Assembly (NCBI GenBank): GCA_963204785.1
Contig: CAUJHG010000005.1
Location: 1 to 41,855, forward strand
Source of the DNA: Pseudomonadota bacterium
GTDB taxonomy: Bacteria > Pseudomonadota > Gammaproteobacteria > Burkholderiales > Burkholderiaceae_E
Direction of reading: 5' to 3'
Length of the DNA stretch: 41,855 nt
Under the pieces are notes generated by a model. That model made no database searches. It saw only the letters and a program-made list of their open reading frames with translations, and had not been told where the DNA came from. The position numbers and the translations under genes are program-made. Position 1 is the first letter of the stretch, and every line of letters begins with the position of its first letter. Positions 32,955 to 41,785 of the stretch are shown here, piece by piece.

Positions 32955-34997
32955 ATGTTCGACAAGATCCTGATTGCGAACCGCGGCGAGATCGCCTGCC
33001 GGGTGGCCGCCACCGCGCGCCGGCTCGGCATCCGCACCGTCGCGGTCTACTCGGACGCCGATGCGCGCTCGCGCCACGTCGCGGCCTGCGACGAGGCCTG
33101 GCGGCTCGGTCCGGCGCCGGCGCGCGAGTCCTACCTGCGCGATGACGCGATCATCGAGATCGCGCTGCGCACCGGAGCACAGGCGATCCACCCCGGCTAC
33201 GGCTTCCTGTCCGAGAACGAGCGCTTCGCGCGGGTCGTCGCCGAGCGGGGCCTGGTGTTCATCGGCCCGCCGGCCAGCGCGATCGCCGCGATGGGCAGCA
33301 AGTCCGCGGCCAAGGCGCTGATGGAGAAGGCCCAGGTGCCGCTGGTTCCCGGCTATCACGGCAGCGAGCAGGACCCTGGTTACCTGAAGGGACAGGCCGA
33401 CGTGATCGGCTACCCGGTGCTGATCAAGGCCAGCTCCGGCGGCGGCGGCAAGGGGATGCGCATCGTCCACAAGCCGGCCGACTTCGACGCGATGCTGGCC
33501 TCGTGCAAGCGCGAGGCGAAGAACGCCTTCGGCGACGAGACGGTGCTGATCGAGCGCTACGTCCAGCGTCCGCGCCACGTCGAGATCCAGGTCTTCGCCG
33601 ACACGCAGGGCAATTTCGTCCACCTGTTCGAGCGCGACTGTTCGGTGCAGCGCCGCCACCAGAAGGTGATCGAGGAGGCGCCCGCCCCCGGGATGACCCC
33701 GGAGCGGCGCCGCGCGATGGGCGAGGCGGCGGTGGCGGCGGCGCGCGCAGTGGGCTACGTGGGCGCGGGCACCGTCGAATTCATCGCCGAACCCGACGGC
33801 CGCTTCTACTTCATGGAGATGAACACACGGCTGCAGGTCGAGCACCCGGTCACCGAGATGATCACCGGCCAGGATCTGGTCGAGTGGCAGTTGCGCGTGG
33901 CCGCCGGCGAGCGCCTGCCGCTGCTGCAGGGCGAACTGCAGCTCGCGGGCCACGCGATCGAGGCGCGCGTGTACGCCGAGAACCCCGAGAAAGGCTTTCT
34001 GCCCTCGACCGGGCTGCTGCGCCACATGGCGGCGCCACCGGCAGTGAACTTCACGGTCGGCGCATCGGTCGGCGCATCGGGCGGCGAGCCGGCGGGCGTG
34101 CGCATCGACAGCGGCGTGCGCCAGGGCGACACGATCACCCCCTTCTACGACCCGATGATCGCCAAGCTGATCACCTGGGGGCGCGACCGCGACGAAGCCA
34201 TCGCACGGATGGGGCGCGCGCTCGCGGATCTCGACGTGGTCGGCCCCGCGACCAACATCGCCTTCCTCAAGCGGCTGATGCGCGCTCCGGCCTTCTCGGG
34301 CGCCGACCTGGACACCGGGCTGATCGAGCGCGAGCGCGAAGTGCTGCTGCCGCCCGCAGCGACCCCCTCCCCGACGGTGCTGGCAATCGCAGCGGCCGCG
34401 GTCCTGTCGGCCGAGGATCCGAGCGCGCTCGGCGCGAGCGGAGCCGGGCGCGCCGACCCCTGGGCACTGCGCACCGGCTGGCGCCCGAACGGCTGGCAGT
34501 CCCGACCGATGAGCTTCCGGCGCGGCGATGCCAGCTACCCGGTCACGCTCAGCTACGCGGCGCACGGATGGTCGGTGCGCGCGGAGGACGAAACGCTCCT
34601 GCTGTCCGAGCTGAGCTGGGATCCGGACACGCGCCGGCTCGCCGGGCTCGTCGGCGACACGGCCTTCGCGGTGCGCACGGTGCTCGAGGGCGAGACGCTG
34701 CACCTGTTCGGCCCCGACGGCCCGCAGCAGCTCGGCTACGCACCCCCGCTGGCCCACGCCGGCGACGACGCCGCCGAGGGCGGCAGCCTGGTCGCGCCGA
34801 TGCCCGGCAAGGTGGTCGCGCTGCTGTGCGCACAGGGCGACCGCGTCTCCCGGGGCCAGCCCCTGCTGGTGATGGAGGCGATGAAGATGGAGCACACGAT
34901 CAGCGCCCCTGCCGACGGCGAGGTCACCGGCCTGCCCTTTGCCCTCGGCGACCAGGTCGACGAAGGCGCGCAGCTGATCGGGTTCGCGCCGGCCTGA
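32955..34997 (+). CDS. liuD: Methylcrotonyl-CoA carboxylase alpha (biotin) subunit
   Basis: 680 residues with biotin carboxylase and biotin carrier domains. The N-terminal MFDKILIANRGEIACRVAATARRLG is the biotin carboxylase start; the ATP-grasp region has SSGGGGKGMRIV, ERYVQRPRHVEIQVFAD, ERDCSVQRRHQKVIEEAP and EMNTRLQVEHPVTE. The C-terminal biotinyl domain carries MEAMKMEHTI with the biotinylated Lys644. A small duplication (GASVGASGG) near residue 375 lies in a loop. Start ATG 32955 is 24 bp after the liuC stop, with CCGGAG upstream. Together with liuB it forms the active carboxylase. Confidence 0.95.
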   Translation: MFDKILIANRGEIACRVAATARRLGIRTVAVYSDADARSRHVAACDEAWRLGPAPARESYLRDDAIIEIALRTGAQAIHPGYGFLSENERFARVVAERGLVFIGPPASAIAAMGSKSAAKALMEKAQVPLVPGYHGSEQDPGYLKGQADVIGYPVLIKASSGGGGKGMRIVHKPADFDAMLASCKREAKNAFGDETVLIERYVQRPRHVEIQVFADTQGNFVHLFERDCSVQRRHQKVIEEAPAPGMTPERRRAMGEAAVAAARAVGYVGAGTVEFIAEPDGRFYFMEMNTRLQVEHPVTEMITGQDLVEWQLRVAAGERLPLLQGELQLAGHAIEARVYAENPEKGFLPSTGLLRHMAAPPAVNFTVGASVGASGGEPAGVRIDSGVRQGDTITPFYDPMIAKLITWGRDRDEAIARMGRALADLDVVGPATNIAFLKRLMRAPAFSGADLDTGLIEREREVLLPPAATPSPTVLAIAAAAVLSAEDPSALGASGAGRADPWALRTGWRPNGWQSRPMSFRRGDASYPVTLSYAAHGWSVRAEDETLLLSELSWDPDTRRLAGLVGDTAFAVRTVLEGETLHLFGPDGPQQLGYAPPLAHAGDDAAEGGSLVAPMPGKVVALLCAQGDRVSRGQPLLVMEAMKMEHTISAPADGEVTGLPFALGDQVDEGAQLIGFAPA

Positions 34998-35051
34998 GTG
35001 CCCGGGGCGCATCGAAGATTCCTGGAATCCAAGGCCACGAAGGAGCCGAGA

Positions 35052-35987
35052 ATGAACCTCCCCTCCCAGGTCCACATCACCGAGGTCGGTCCGCGCGACG
35101 GGCTGCAGAACGAGAAGCAGCCGGTGCCGGCGGCGGTCAAGGTCGAGCTGTGCGAGCGGCTGCTCGCCGCGGGCATCGACCACTTCGAGGCCACCTCCTT
35201 CGTCTCCCCGAAGTGGGTGCCGCAGATGGCCGACGCCGCCGAGGTCATGGCCGCGCTGCCCCGCCCGAAGGGCGTGATCGTCTCGGTGCTCACGCCCAAC
35301 CTCAAGGGCTTCGAGTCGGCACTGGCAGCCGGTGCAAACGAAGTGGTGATCTTCGGCGCCGCCAGCGAGGCCTTCTCGCAGCGCAACATCAACTGCTCGA
35401 TCGCCGAGAGCATCGAGCGCTTCAGACCGGTGGCCGAGGCGGCCCAGGCGAACGGGCTGCGCCTGCGCGCCGCACTGTCCACCGCCTTCGGCTGCCCCTA
35501 CCAGGGCGAGGTGCCGGTGAGCGCAGTGGTCGACGTGGTCGAGCGACTGCGCGACCTCGGCTGTGACGAGATCGGCATCGCCGACACCATCGGCGTGGGC
35601 ACGCCCGGCCAGGTGCGGCGCGTGATGGAGGCCGCCGCGCGCGTCTACCCGATCGCACAGATCTCCGGCCACTTCCACGACACCTACGGCCAGGCGCTCG
35701 CCAACATCCTCGCCTGCCTGCAGATCGGCGTTGCCCGCTTCGACAGCTCGATCGCCGGGCTCGGCGGCTGTCCCTACGCAAGGGGCGCCACCGGCAACGT
35801 CGCCACCGAGGACGTGGTCTACATGCTGCACGGGCTGGGCATCCGCACCGGGCTGGACCTGGACCGGCTCGTGGACGCCGGCCAGTGGATCTCCGGCTTC
35901 CTCGAACGCAAGAGCCTGTCGCGCGCAGGGAACGCAATCGCCGCGAAGCGCCAGCGCGAGCAGAGCGAGGCGGAGCGCTCCGCGTGA
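35052..35987 (+). CDS. liuE: Hydroxymethylglutaryl-CoA lyase
   Basis: Cleaves HMG-CoA to acetoacetate and acetyl-CoA, the last step of the leucine pathway. 311 residues, a TIM barrel of the DRE-TIM family. Motifs: EVGPRDGLQNE (catalytic Arg15, Asp16), ATSFVSPKWVPQMAD, and GHFHDTYGQALAN; the signature GLGGCPYARGATGNVATED contains the active-site Cys240. A GTG at 34998 would add 18 residues, but ATG 35052 has AAGGAG upstream and gives the typical N-terminus. Its TGA overlaps the DUF1289 start (GTGA). Confidence 0.95.
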   Translation: MNLPSQVHITEVGPRDGLQNEKQPVPAAVKVELCERLLAAGIDHFEATSFVSPKWVPQMADAAEVMAALPRPKGVIVSVLTPNLKGFESALAAGANEVVIFGAASEAFSQRNINCSIAESIERFRPVAEAAQANGLRLRAALSTAFGCPYQGEVPVSAVVDVVERLRDLGCDEIGIADTIGVGTPGQVRRVMEAAARVYPIAQISGHFHDTYGQALANILACLQIGVARFDSSIAGLGGCPYARGATGNVATEDVVYMLHGLGIRTGLDLDRLVDAGQWISGFLERKSLSRAGNAIAAKRQREQSEAERSA

Positions 35988-36226
35988 GCACGGAATCGGG
36001 CACGAGCGCACGCCCCGTGCCCTCGCCCTGCGTCTCGATCTGCCGGATCGACTCCGCCAGCGGCTGGTGCGAAGGCTGCCTGCGCACGCTCGACGAGATC
36101 GCTGGCTGGAGCGCGATGCCCGAGGCCGGCAAGCGCGCCGTGTGGAAGGCCCTGCCGGCGCGACGCGAGGCACTCGACGCCGTCACCCAGGCGCTTTTCG
36201 ACGAACTCCCAACCCGCGAACCATGA
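35984..36226 (+). CDS. DUF1289-domain protein (small cysteine-rich)
   Basis: 80 residues from the GTG at 35984. The DUF1289 pattern is clear: SPCVSICRIDSASGWCEGCLRTLDEIAGWSAM, with four cysteines spaced C-x3-C-x8-C-x2-C, suggesting a metal site, followed by WKALPARREAL. The family's function is not established. GGCGGAG lies upstream at good spacing and the start overlaps the HMG-CoA lyase stop (GTGA); the stop overlaps the next ATG (ATGA). The gene is therefore part of the liu transcription unit, although nothing links it to leucine chemistry. Confidence 0.88.
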   Translation: MSTESGTSARPVPSPCVSICRIDSASGWCEGCLRTLDEIAGWSAMPEAGKRAVWKALPARREALDAVTQALFDELPTREP

Positions 36227-37155
36227 GCCTGCTGCCTTCGACGATGCACGTGATCCAGCGCGACTGGCTCTCGTGCAACCAGGTGCTGTTCTTCGACGAC
36301 GAGGCTTCAGGCGCAAGCCTGGTGGACTCCGGCTATGCGAAGCACGCCGAGATGACCGTCGCGCTGGTGCAGCGGGTGCTCGCGCAGCGCGGCTGCTCCG
36401 CGCGGGGGTTGCGCCAGCTCGTGAACACGCACCTGCACTCCGATCACTGCGGCGGCAACGCGGCGATCGCGCGGGCCTTCCGATGCCCGATCTTCGTGCC
36501 CGCATCCCAGCTCGACGCAGTGCGCCGATGGGACGAGGAGATCCTCACCTTCGCCGGCACCGGCCAGCGCTGCGAGCGCTTCCACGCCGAAGGCGGGATC
36601 GAGCCCGGCCAGACCCTGCTGCTCGGCCAGGCGCGCTGGGAGGTCCACGCGGCCCCTGGACACGACCCGCACTCGCTGATCCTGCACTGTCCCGAGCACC
36701 GCGTGCTGGTCTCGGCCGACGCCCTGTGGGAGAACGGGTTCGGCGTGATCTTTCCCGAACTCGAAGGCGAGTCCGGCTTCGCCGAGCAGCGCGCCGTCCT
36801 CGAGCTGATCGAAGGCCTGGACGTCGAGCTGGCGATCCCCGGCCACGGCGCGCCGTTCGCGGACGTGCGCGGTGCGCTGGAGCGCGCCAAGCGCCGCCTG
36901 GACGCGATGCACGCGGACCCTGTCCGCAACGCGCGCAACGCGCTGCGCGTGCTGATCAAGTTCCTGCTGCTCGACCGGGAACGGGTCGAGTTCGAGGCGT
37001 TCGCACACGACCTGCGCGACGCCGCAGTGCTCAGGAACTCGGGACGCCTGATGGGCATGGACCTGCGCGAAGCGCTCGAATGGGGCGTGCGCGAGCTCGA
37101 AGCCCAGGGGCAGCTCGTCCGCGACGGCGGCTGGCTCGTGAACCGGGACCCCTGA
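36223..37155 (+). CDS. MBL-fold metallo-hydrolase
   Basis: 310 residues, metallo-beta-lactamase superfamily. The metal-binding HxHxDH is H70-L-H72-S-D74-H75 in NTHLHSDHCGGN; further ligands are in APGHDPHSLIL, VLVSADALWENG and IPGHGAPF, so the dinuclear site is complete. The C-terminal 90 residues form a helical tail (LRVLIKFLLLDRERVEFEAFA). There is no signal peptide, so it is cytoplasmic. The substrate is unknown; its place after HMG-CoA lyase suggests a thioesterase or repair hydrolase, but this is a guess. ATG 36223 overlaps the DUF1289 stop. It converges on the PaaK-like gene with 24 bp between stops. Confidence 0.88.
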   Translation: MSLLPSTMHVIQRDWLSCNQVLFFDDEASGASLVDSGYAKHAEMTVALVQRVLAQRGCSARGLRQLVNTHLHSDHCGGNAAIARAFRCPIFVPASQLDAVRRWDEEILTFAGTGQRCERFHAEGGIEPGQTLLLGQARWEVHAAPGHDPHSLILHCPEHRVLVSADALWENGFGVIFPELEGESGFAEQRAVLELIEGLDVELAIPGHGAPFADVRGALERAKRRLDAMHADPVRNARNALRVLIKFLLLDRERVEFEAFAHDLRDAAVLRNSGRLMGMDLREALEWGVRELEAQGQLVRDGGWLVNRDP

Positions 37156-37179
37156 ACCGGGGTGCCGACGCAGGATCCG

Positions 37180-38418
37180 TCAGTCGTACTTGCGCGCGTC
37201 CTCGATCACCTTGCCGTCGTTGGGCAGGCTGCCCGGCAGCACCAGCTGTACCTCGCCGCGCAGCTTGGTCACCTCGCGCACCGTCTCGGCGACGCGCGCG
37301 GCCAGCCCTTCTGGGGCGACGCCCACCTCGCAGTGCAGGGTCATCGCGTCGTTGGCCATCTCGCCGGTGATCACCAGCCGCGCCCGCGAGACCTCCGGGT
37401 GGCGACGGACAACCTCCGCGATCTGCCCCGGGTGCACGAACATCCCGCGCACCTTGGCGGTCTGGTCGGCGCGGCCGAGCCAGCCGCGGATGCGCACGTT
37501 GGTGCGCCCGCAAGGCGAGCGGCCAGGCATCACGGCGGACAGGTCCCCGGTGCCGAAGCGGATCATCGGATAGTCCGGGTTGAACGAGGTGACCACGACC
37601 TCGCCGACCTCGCCGTCGGTCACCGGCTCGCCGGTGCCGGGCCGGACGATCTCGAGGATCAGGTCCTCGTCCAGGATCATCCCCTCGAGCGCCTCGGACT
37701 CGTAGGCGATCAGGCCGATGTCCGCGGTGCCGTACCACTGCAGCACGGTCTCGATTCCCTGCTCGTGGAACCAGGCGCGCAGGCTCGGCGGCAGCGCCTC
37801 GGCCGCCACCAGCGCGCGCTTGAGGTTGGAGATGTCGGCGCCGGTCTCGCGCGCCTTCTCGACGATGATGCGCAGGAACGAGGGCGTGCCCGCATAGGCA
37901 TCCGGGCGCAGTGTGCGGATCACCTCGATCTGCTGCTCGGTCTGCCCGATTCCCGCGGGGATCACCGCGCAGCCCAGCCTGCGCGCGGCGAGGTCGACCA
38001 TCCAGGCGCCCGGCGTCAGGTGGTAGCCGAAGCAGTTCTGCACCACGTGGCCGGGACGGATTCCCGCCGCCCACAGCGCACGCGCGCTGCGCCAGGGGTC
38101 GTCGCGCGCGCCCTCGGGGTCGAAGATCGGGCCGGGCGACATGTACAGGTGGCCCATGCGCCCGGGCGGCACCGTGGTCAGTCCGCCGAAGGGCGGGTCG
38201 GCCTGCTGCAATTCCTTCAGGTCGGACTTGCGCAGCACCGGAAGTTCAGCCAGCGCCTTGCGCGAGCTCACCGCCCTCGGATCGATGCCGGCCAGCAGCC
38301 GCGCCCAGCCCGGAGCCTCCTGGATCGCACCTGCGATCAGGCCTGGCAGACGCGCCATCAGCGCACCTTCACGCGCCTCCGGGGCGCGCGTCTCGAGATC
38401 GTCGAAGTAGTTTGTCAT
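37180..38418 (-). CDS. PaaK-like acyl-CoA ligase (phenylacetate-CoA ligase family)
   Basis: 412 residues, ANL superfamily, nearest to phenylacetate-CoA ligases. The adenylate-binding core is visible: GTPSFLRIIVEKA, LQWYGTADIG (A5, 229-233), RFGTGDLSAV (A7, D292), RIRGWLGRADQTAKVRGMFVHP (A8, the PaaK hinge), and a C-terminal lysine region (GKVIEDARKYD). The usual Gly/Ser/Thr-rich phosphate loop is replaced by MSPGPIFDPEGARD (93-106), which may be a subfamily feature. It starts one base after livF ends on the same strand, so it belongs to the ABC transporter operon and probably activates the imported acid. The exact substrate (aromatic or other carboxylic acid) is unknown. Confidence 0.85.
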   Translation of the reverse strand: MTNYFDDLETRAPEAREGALMARLPGLIAGAIQEAPGWARLLAGIDPRAVSSRKALAELPVLRKSDLKELQQADPPFGGLTTVPPGRMGHLYMSPGPIFDPEGARDDPWRSARALWAAGIRPGHVVQNCFGYHLTPGAWMVDLAARRLGCAVIPAGIGQTEQQIEVIRTLRPDAYAGTPSFLRIIVEKARETGADISNLKRALVAAEALPPSLRAWFHEQGIETVLQWYGTADIGLIAYESEALEGMILDEDLILEIVRPGTGEPVTDGEVGEVVVTSFNPDYPMIRFGTGDLSAVMPGRSPCGRTNVRIRGWLGRADQTAKVRGMFVHPGQIAEVVRRHPEVSRARLVITGEMANDAMTLHCEVGVAPEGLAARVAETVREVTKLRGEVQLVLPGSLPNDGKVIEDARKYD

Positions 38419-38419
38419 C

Positions 38420-39277
38420 TCAGAGCCAGCGCTTGCGCCGCTTGTAGGACTTCAGGTTCTTGAACGACTTGCGCTCCTCGCCACCACCGCCGCCCAGGTA
38501 GAACTCCTTGACGTCCTCGTTGTTGACCAGGTCTTCCTGCGCACCGTCCAGGACCACCTTGCCCGATTCCATGATGTAGCCGTAGTTCGCCACCTTCAGC
38601 GCCATCCGGGCATTCTGCTCGACCAGCAGCATCGTGATGCCCAGTTCGCGGTTGAGCTGCCGGATGATGTCGAACACCTCCTTGACCAGCAGCGGCGACA
38701 GACCCATCGAGGGTTCGTCGAGCAGGATCATCTTCGGGCGCGCCATCAGTGCGCGACTGATGGCGAGCATCTGCTGCTCGCCTCCGGACAGGTAGCCGGC
38801 CAGGCCGGTGCGCTCGCGCAGGCGCGGGAAGAAGTCGAAGACCATGTCGAGATCGCGCCGGATCCCGTCGCGGTCGCGGCGCGTGAACGCCCCGAGCCGC
38901 AGGTTCTCGATCACCGTCATGTCCTCGACGATCCGGCGCCCTTCCATGACCTGGAAGATGCCACGGCGCACGATGTCCTCGGGCGCCAGGTTGGCGATCT
39001 CCTCGCCCATGAAGCTCACGTTGCCGCGCGTCACCTCGCCGTCCTCGGTGCGCAGCAGGCCCGAGATCGCCTTCAGCGTGGTCGACTTGCCCGCTCCGTT
39101 GGGACCGAGCAGCGCGACGATCTCGCCTTCGGGAACTGCGAGGCTCACGCCCCGCAGCACGAGGATCACCTCGTCGTAGACGACCTCGATGTTGTTGACC
39201 GCGAGGATCGGCGCCCTGGCAGGGGCCGGCGGCTCGGCGAGCGCCGCGCCGCCGGGCATGGACACGGTTTCGGTCAT
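38420..39277 (-). CDS. livF: LivF-type ABC transporter ATP-binding protein
   Basis: Cytoplasmic ATPase of 285 residues for a branched-chain-amino-acid-type importer. Walker A is LGPNGAGKST, the Q-loop lies in GIFQVMEGRRIVEDMTVIENL, the signature is LSGGEQQMLAISRALM, and Walker B is MILLDEPSMGLSPLL. It is longer than ordinary LivF (about 235): an N-terminal extension of about 25 residues (PPAPARAP) and a basic C-terminal tail after GGGGG (KSFKNLKSYKRRKRWL). A LivG partner is not in the window and is probably upstream of livH. The PaaK-like gene follows immediately. Confidence 0.92.
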   Translation of the reverse strand: MTETVSMPGGAALAEPPAPARAPILAVNNIEVVYDEVILVLRGVSLAVPEGEIVALLGPNGAGKSTTLKAISGLLRTEDGEVTRGNVSFMGEEIANLAPEDIVRRGIFQVMEGRRIVEDMTVIENLRLGAFTRRDRDGIRRDLDMVFDFFPRLRERTGLAGYLSGGEQQMLAISRALMARPKMILLDEPSMGLSPLLVKEVFDIIRQLNRELGITMLLVEQNARMALKVANYGYIMESGKVVLDGAQEDLVNNEDVKEFYLGGGGGEERKSFKNLKSYKRRKRWL

Positions 39278-39306
39278 CAGGACTGCTCCGCTGTGCTGCA
39301 GATGCG

Positions 39307-39336
39307 CCCCTGCCCGACCCCCGGGCCGTGCAGGGG
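39307..39336 (-). other. Intercistronic stem-loop between the substrate-binding protein and livF
   Basis: CCCCTGC (39307-39313) pairs exactly with GCAGGGG (39330-39336), with a 16-base GC-rich loop, in the 67-bp gap after the substrate-binding-protein gene. Hairpins at this place in ABC operons often protect the upstream binding-protein mRNA or cause partial termination so that it is made in excess. No T-run follows on the transcribed strand. Function is inferred. Confidence 0.4.
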
Positions 39337-39344
39337 CTGCGGGC

Positions 39345-40586
39345 TCACCAGCCGAGCCACTCGGCCTTGCGCGGGATCTCCGCTTCGCCGACCTTGGCGA
39401 TCGACTGCTGACCGCCCTTGGAGCTGGCGCGATAGATGAAGACCTTGGTGGTGCCGCGGTGGTCCTCGGCGGTCCAGGTCGACGGGATGCACACGCCCTG
39501 CAGTTCCGCCGGGACGTGATCCTTCATCTTCTCCATGGCCGCCTTGATGTTCGGCCCGGTGACGCCGCCGGCCTTGGCCGCCGCCGCCATCGCGTCGCGC
39601 ATGTAGAAGACCGAGCAGACCCCGCGCATGTAGTGGACCGGGCGGTACTCGTTGCCCGACGGGTCGGAGATCTTCGAGACCTCGCGCACCGTCTTCATGC
39701 CGGGCGCGTCCGACTTCCAGTCGGCGCCGCCGACCACGAACATCACGCCGTTGGCCGCGTCGCCCGCGGTCTTGAGCGCGTTCTCGTCCATCGCCCACAC
39801 GTTGCCCAGGAACTGCGTGCTCACGCCCACGGTCTCGCAGGACTTCAGCAGCGAGATCGTCGAGCCGCCGGTGTTGGCCAGGAACGCGTACTGCGCGCCG
39901 GACTCCTTCAGGCTCAGGCACTGCGCCTTGAAGTCGCCCGGCTTGAGCGAGTACTGGATCGCAGGCATCACCTCGAAGCCCATCTCCGCCGCGTACTCGC
40001 CACAGGCGGCCTTCGGCGCGTTCGGGTAGGGGTGGTTGTCGCCCAGGTGGACGAACCTGGGCTTGGCGATGTTCTTCTGCTTCGCATCGGCCGCGGCCCA
40101 CTGCACCAGGGCGCGGCAGCCGTCGGTGTAGGAGGGCCCGTAGAAGAAGTTGTAGGGCGCAGCCTTCGAGCCCTTGGGCCCCTTGCCGGTCGGGTCGGTC
40201 AGGTGGCCCGAGTACGAGGCCGAGAAGAACGGGACCTTGTCGTTGGCCACGAAGCCCACCAGCGCCTCGGTGTCGGCAGTGCCCCAGCCCTGGATCGCCA
40301 CGACCTTGTCGGTGCCGACCCACTTCTTGTAGGTGGCGATCGCGCGCGGTGCGTTGTAGCTGTAGTCCACGGTCTCGAACTGCAGCGGCCGGCCGGCAAC
40401 GCCGCCGTTCTTGTTGACCCAGGCCAGCGCGTCCGCAACGCCCTGGCCGTAGGGACGGCCGACATCGGAGGTGGCTCCGGTGTAGTCGGCGAGGTGGCCG
40501 ACGACGATCGGATCGGCCGCCGAGGCAGAGCCTGCTCCGAGCGCGAATGCCGCTGCCGCGGCTGCGAAAACGGTGGTCTTCATCAT
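39345..40586 (-). CDS. Periplasmic substrate-binding protein of LIV-type ABC transporter
   Basis: 413 residues with a clear signal peptide (MMKTTVFAAAAAAFALGAGSA, cleavage after SASA near residue 23) and a type I periplasmic-binding fold. Family marks: IVVGHLADYTGATSDVGRPY, GVADALAWVNKNGGVAGRPL, and FETVDYSYNAPRAIATYKKW. Aromatic residues in the presumed cleft (Y, W, F) and linkage to a PaaK-like ligase favour an organic or aromatic acid over leucine. The frame is open for over 1 kb upstream; AGGAG precedes two adjacent ATGs (40586 and 40583), either of which could be used. It follows livM by 110 bp, where I see no gene. Confidence 0.92.
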   Translation of the reverse strand: MMKTTVFAAAAAAFALGAGSASAADPIVVGHLADYTGATSDVGRPYGQGVADALAWVNKNGGVAGRPLQFETVDYSYNAPRAIATYKKWVGTDKVVAIQGWGTADTEALVGFVANDKVPFFSASYSGHLTDPTGKGPKGSKAAPYNFFYGPSYTDGCRALVQWAAADAKQKNIAKPRFVHLGDNHPYPNAPKAACGEYAAEMGFEVMPAIQYSLKPGDFKAQCLSLKESGAQYAFLANTGGSTISLLKSCETVGVSTQFLGNVWAMDENALKTAGDAANGVMFVVGGADWKSDAPGMKTVREVSKISDPSGNEYRPVHYMRGVCSVFYMRDAMAAAAKAGGVTGPNIKAAMEKMKDHVPAELQGVCIPSTWTAEDHRGTTKVFIYRASSKGGQQSIAKVGEAEIPRKAEWLGW

Positions 40587-40696
40587 CTGTCTCCTCTGGT
40601 GGATCACGGAACGGGATCGTGGACCCGCACCTTTCGCGAGAACGCCCCGCATGCGCTTGCTCATGGTCGGTCGCCGCCAGCGACGGCGCCGTCTGG

Positions 40697-41782
40697 TCAG
40701 TAAGAGAAGGGGTAGAGCTTCCAGTAGGCCTTGATCATCTTCCAGCGGTGCGCAAGCCCGTCGGGCTCGAAGATCAGGAACAGCACGATCGCCAGCCCGA
40801 TCGCGCCCTCCTTCAGGAAGGCGATTCCGTCGGTCAGGGCCGGGAACACGGAGCCTGCCGACTGCGCGAGCGCCTGCACGACCTCGGGCAGCAGCACCAT
40901 GAAGGCGGTGCCCATCAGCGTGCCCATCACGCTGCCGAGCCCTCCGATGATGATCATCCCGAGGAACTGGATCGACAGCAGGATCGTGAAGGACTCGGCC
41001 GACACGAAGCTCAGGTAGTGGCCGAAGAGCGCGCCGCCCACGCCGGCATAGAAGGCGGAGATCCCGAAGGACAGCACCCGGTAGCGGGTCAGCCCGATGC
41101 CCATGATCTCGGCCGACAGGTAGTGGTCGCGCACCGCGACGAAGGCCCGTCCGTCGCGCGTGCGCAGCAGGTTCGCGCCGGCCAGGTAGAGCACGACCAG
41201 GTAGGCCAGCACCACGTAGAAGTAGTGCCGGTCGCCGGAGATCTCGTAGCCGAACACGCTGAACGGCTGAGCGATCGTGCCTGCCGAGCCGCCGGTGAAC
41301 CAGTCGGCGCGCGAGAAGAAATCCTCGAGGATGAACTGCGCCGCGAAGGTGGCGATCGCCAGGTACAGCCCCTTGATGCGGGCCGCAGGCAGGCCGAACA
41401 GCATGCCGACGAAGGTGGTCAACATCCCGGCCAGCGGGATCGACCAGAACACCGGCACGCCCACGCTGTTGTTCAGCCAGGCCGACGCGAAGGCGCCGAA
41501 GCCGAAGAACGCGGCGTGCCCCAGCGAGATCTGCCCGGTGAATCCGACCAGGATGTTCAGGCCCAGCGCGGCGATGCCGTAGTAGCCGATCTGGATCAGC
41601 ATGTTCAGCTGGTAGGCGCTGAGCAGTTCGACGCCGCCGATCTTCAGCGGCGCCAGGCACAGCAGCAGCACCGCCGCGATGGCGAAGGCGCGCGACGCCG
41701 GGGTGGGGAAGATCGTGGTGTCCCGGCGGTAGTCGGTCTTGAACTGGCCGCAGGGGATCAGGGACGCGGAGTGACCGGCCAT
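40697..41782 (-). CDS. livM: Branched-chain amino acid-type ABC transporter permease LivM
   Basis: Inner-membrane permease of 361 residues with about nine to ten helices. The LivM signature is AALGLNILVGFTGQISLGHAAFFGFGAF, then RIKGLYLAIATFAAQFIL, the ABC-contact loop RDHYLSAEIMGIGLTRYRVLSFGISAFYAGVGGALFGHY, and IIIGGLGSVMGTLMGTAFMVLLPE. The end (FLIFEPDGLAHRWKMIKAYWKLYPFSY) is slightly longer than usual. The start at 41782 lies 3 bp after the livH stop, so translation is coupled. Confidence 0.94.
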   Translation of the reverse strand: MAGHSASLIPCGQFKTDYRRDTTIFPTPASRAFAIAAVLLLCLAPLKIGGVELLSAYQLNMLIQIGYYGIAALGLNILVGFTGQISLGHAAFFGFGAFASAWLNNSVGVPVFWSIPLAGMLTTFVGMLFGLPAARIKGLYLAIATFAAQFILEDFFSRADWFTGGSAGTIAQPFSVFGYEISGDRHYFYVVLAYLVVLYLAGANLLRTRDGRAFVAVRDHYLSAEIMGIGLTRYRVLSFGISAFYAGVGGALFGHYLSFVSAESFTILLSIQFLGMIIIGGLGSVMGTLMGTAFMVLLPEVVQALAQSAGSVFPALTDGIAFLKEGAIGLAIVLFLIFEPDGLAHRWKMIKAYWKLYPFSY

Positions 41783-41785
41783 GGA

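Noticed and set aside
40587..40696. Short peptide gene or upstream start before the substrate-binding protein (MSKRMRGVL...)
   Set aside because: It is in frame with the binding protein but would bury the signal peptide; a good AGGAG precedes the later ATG pair.
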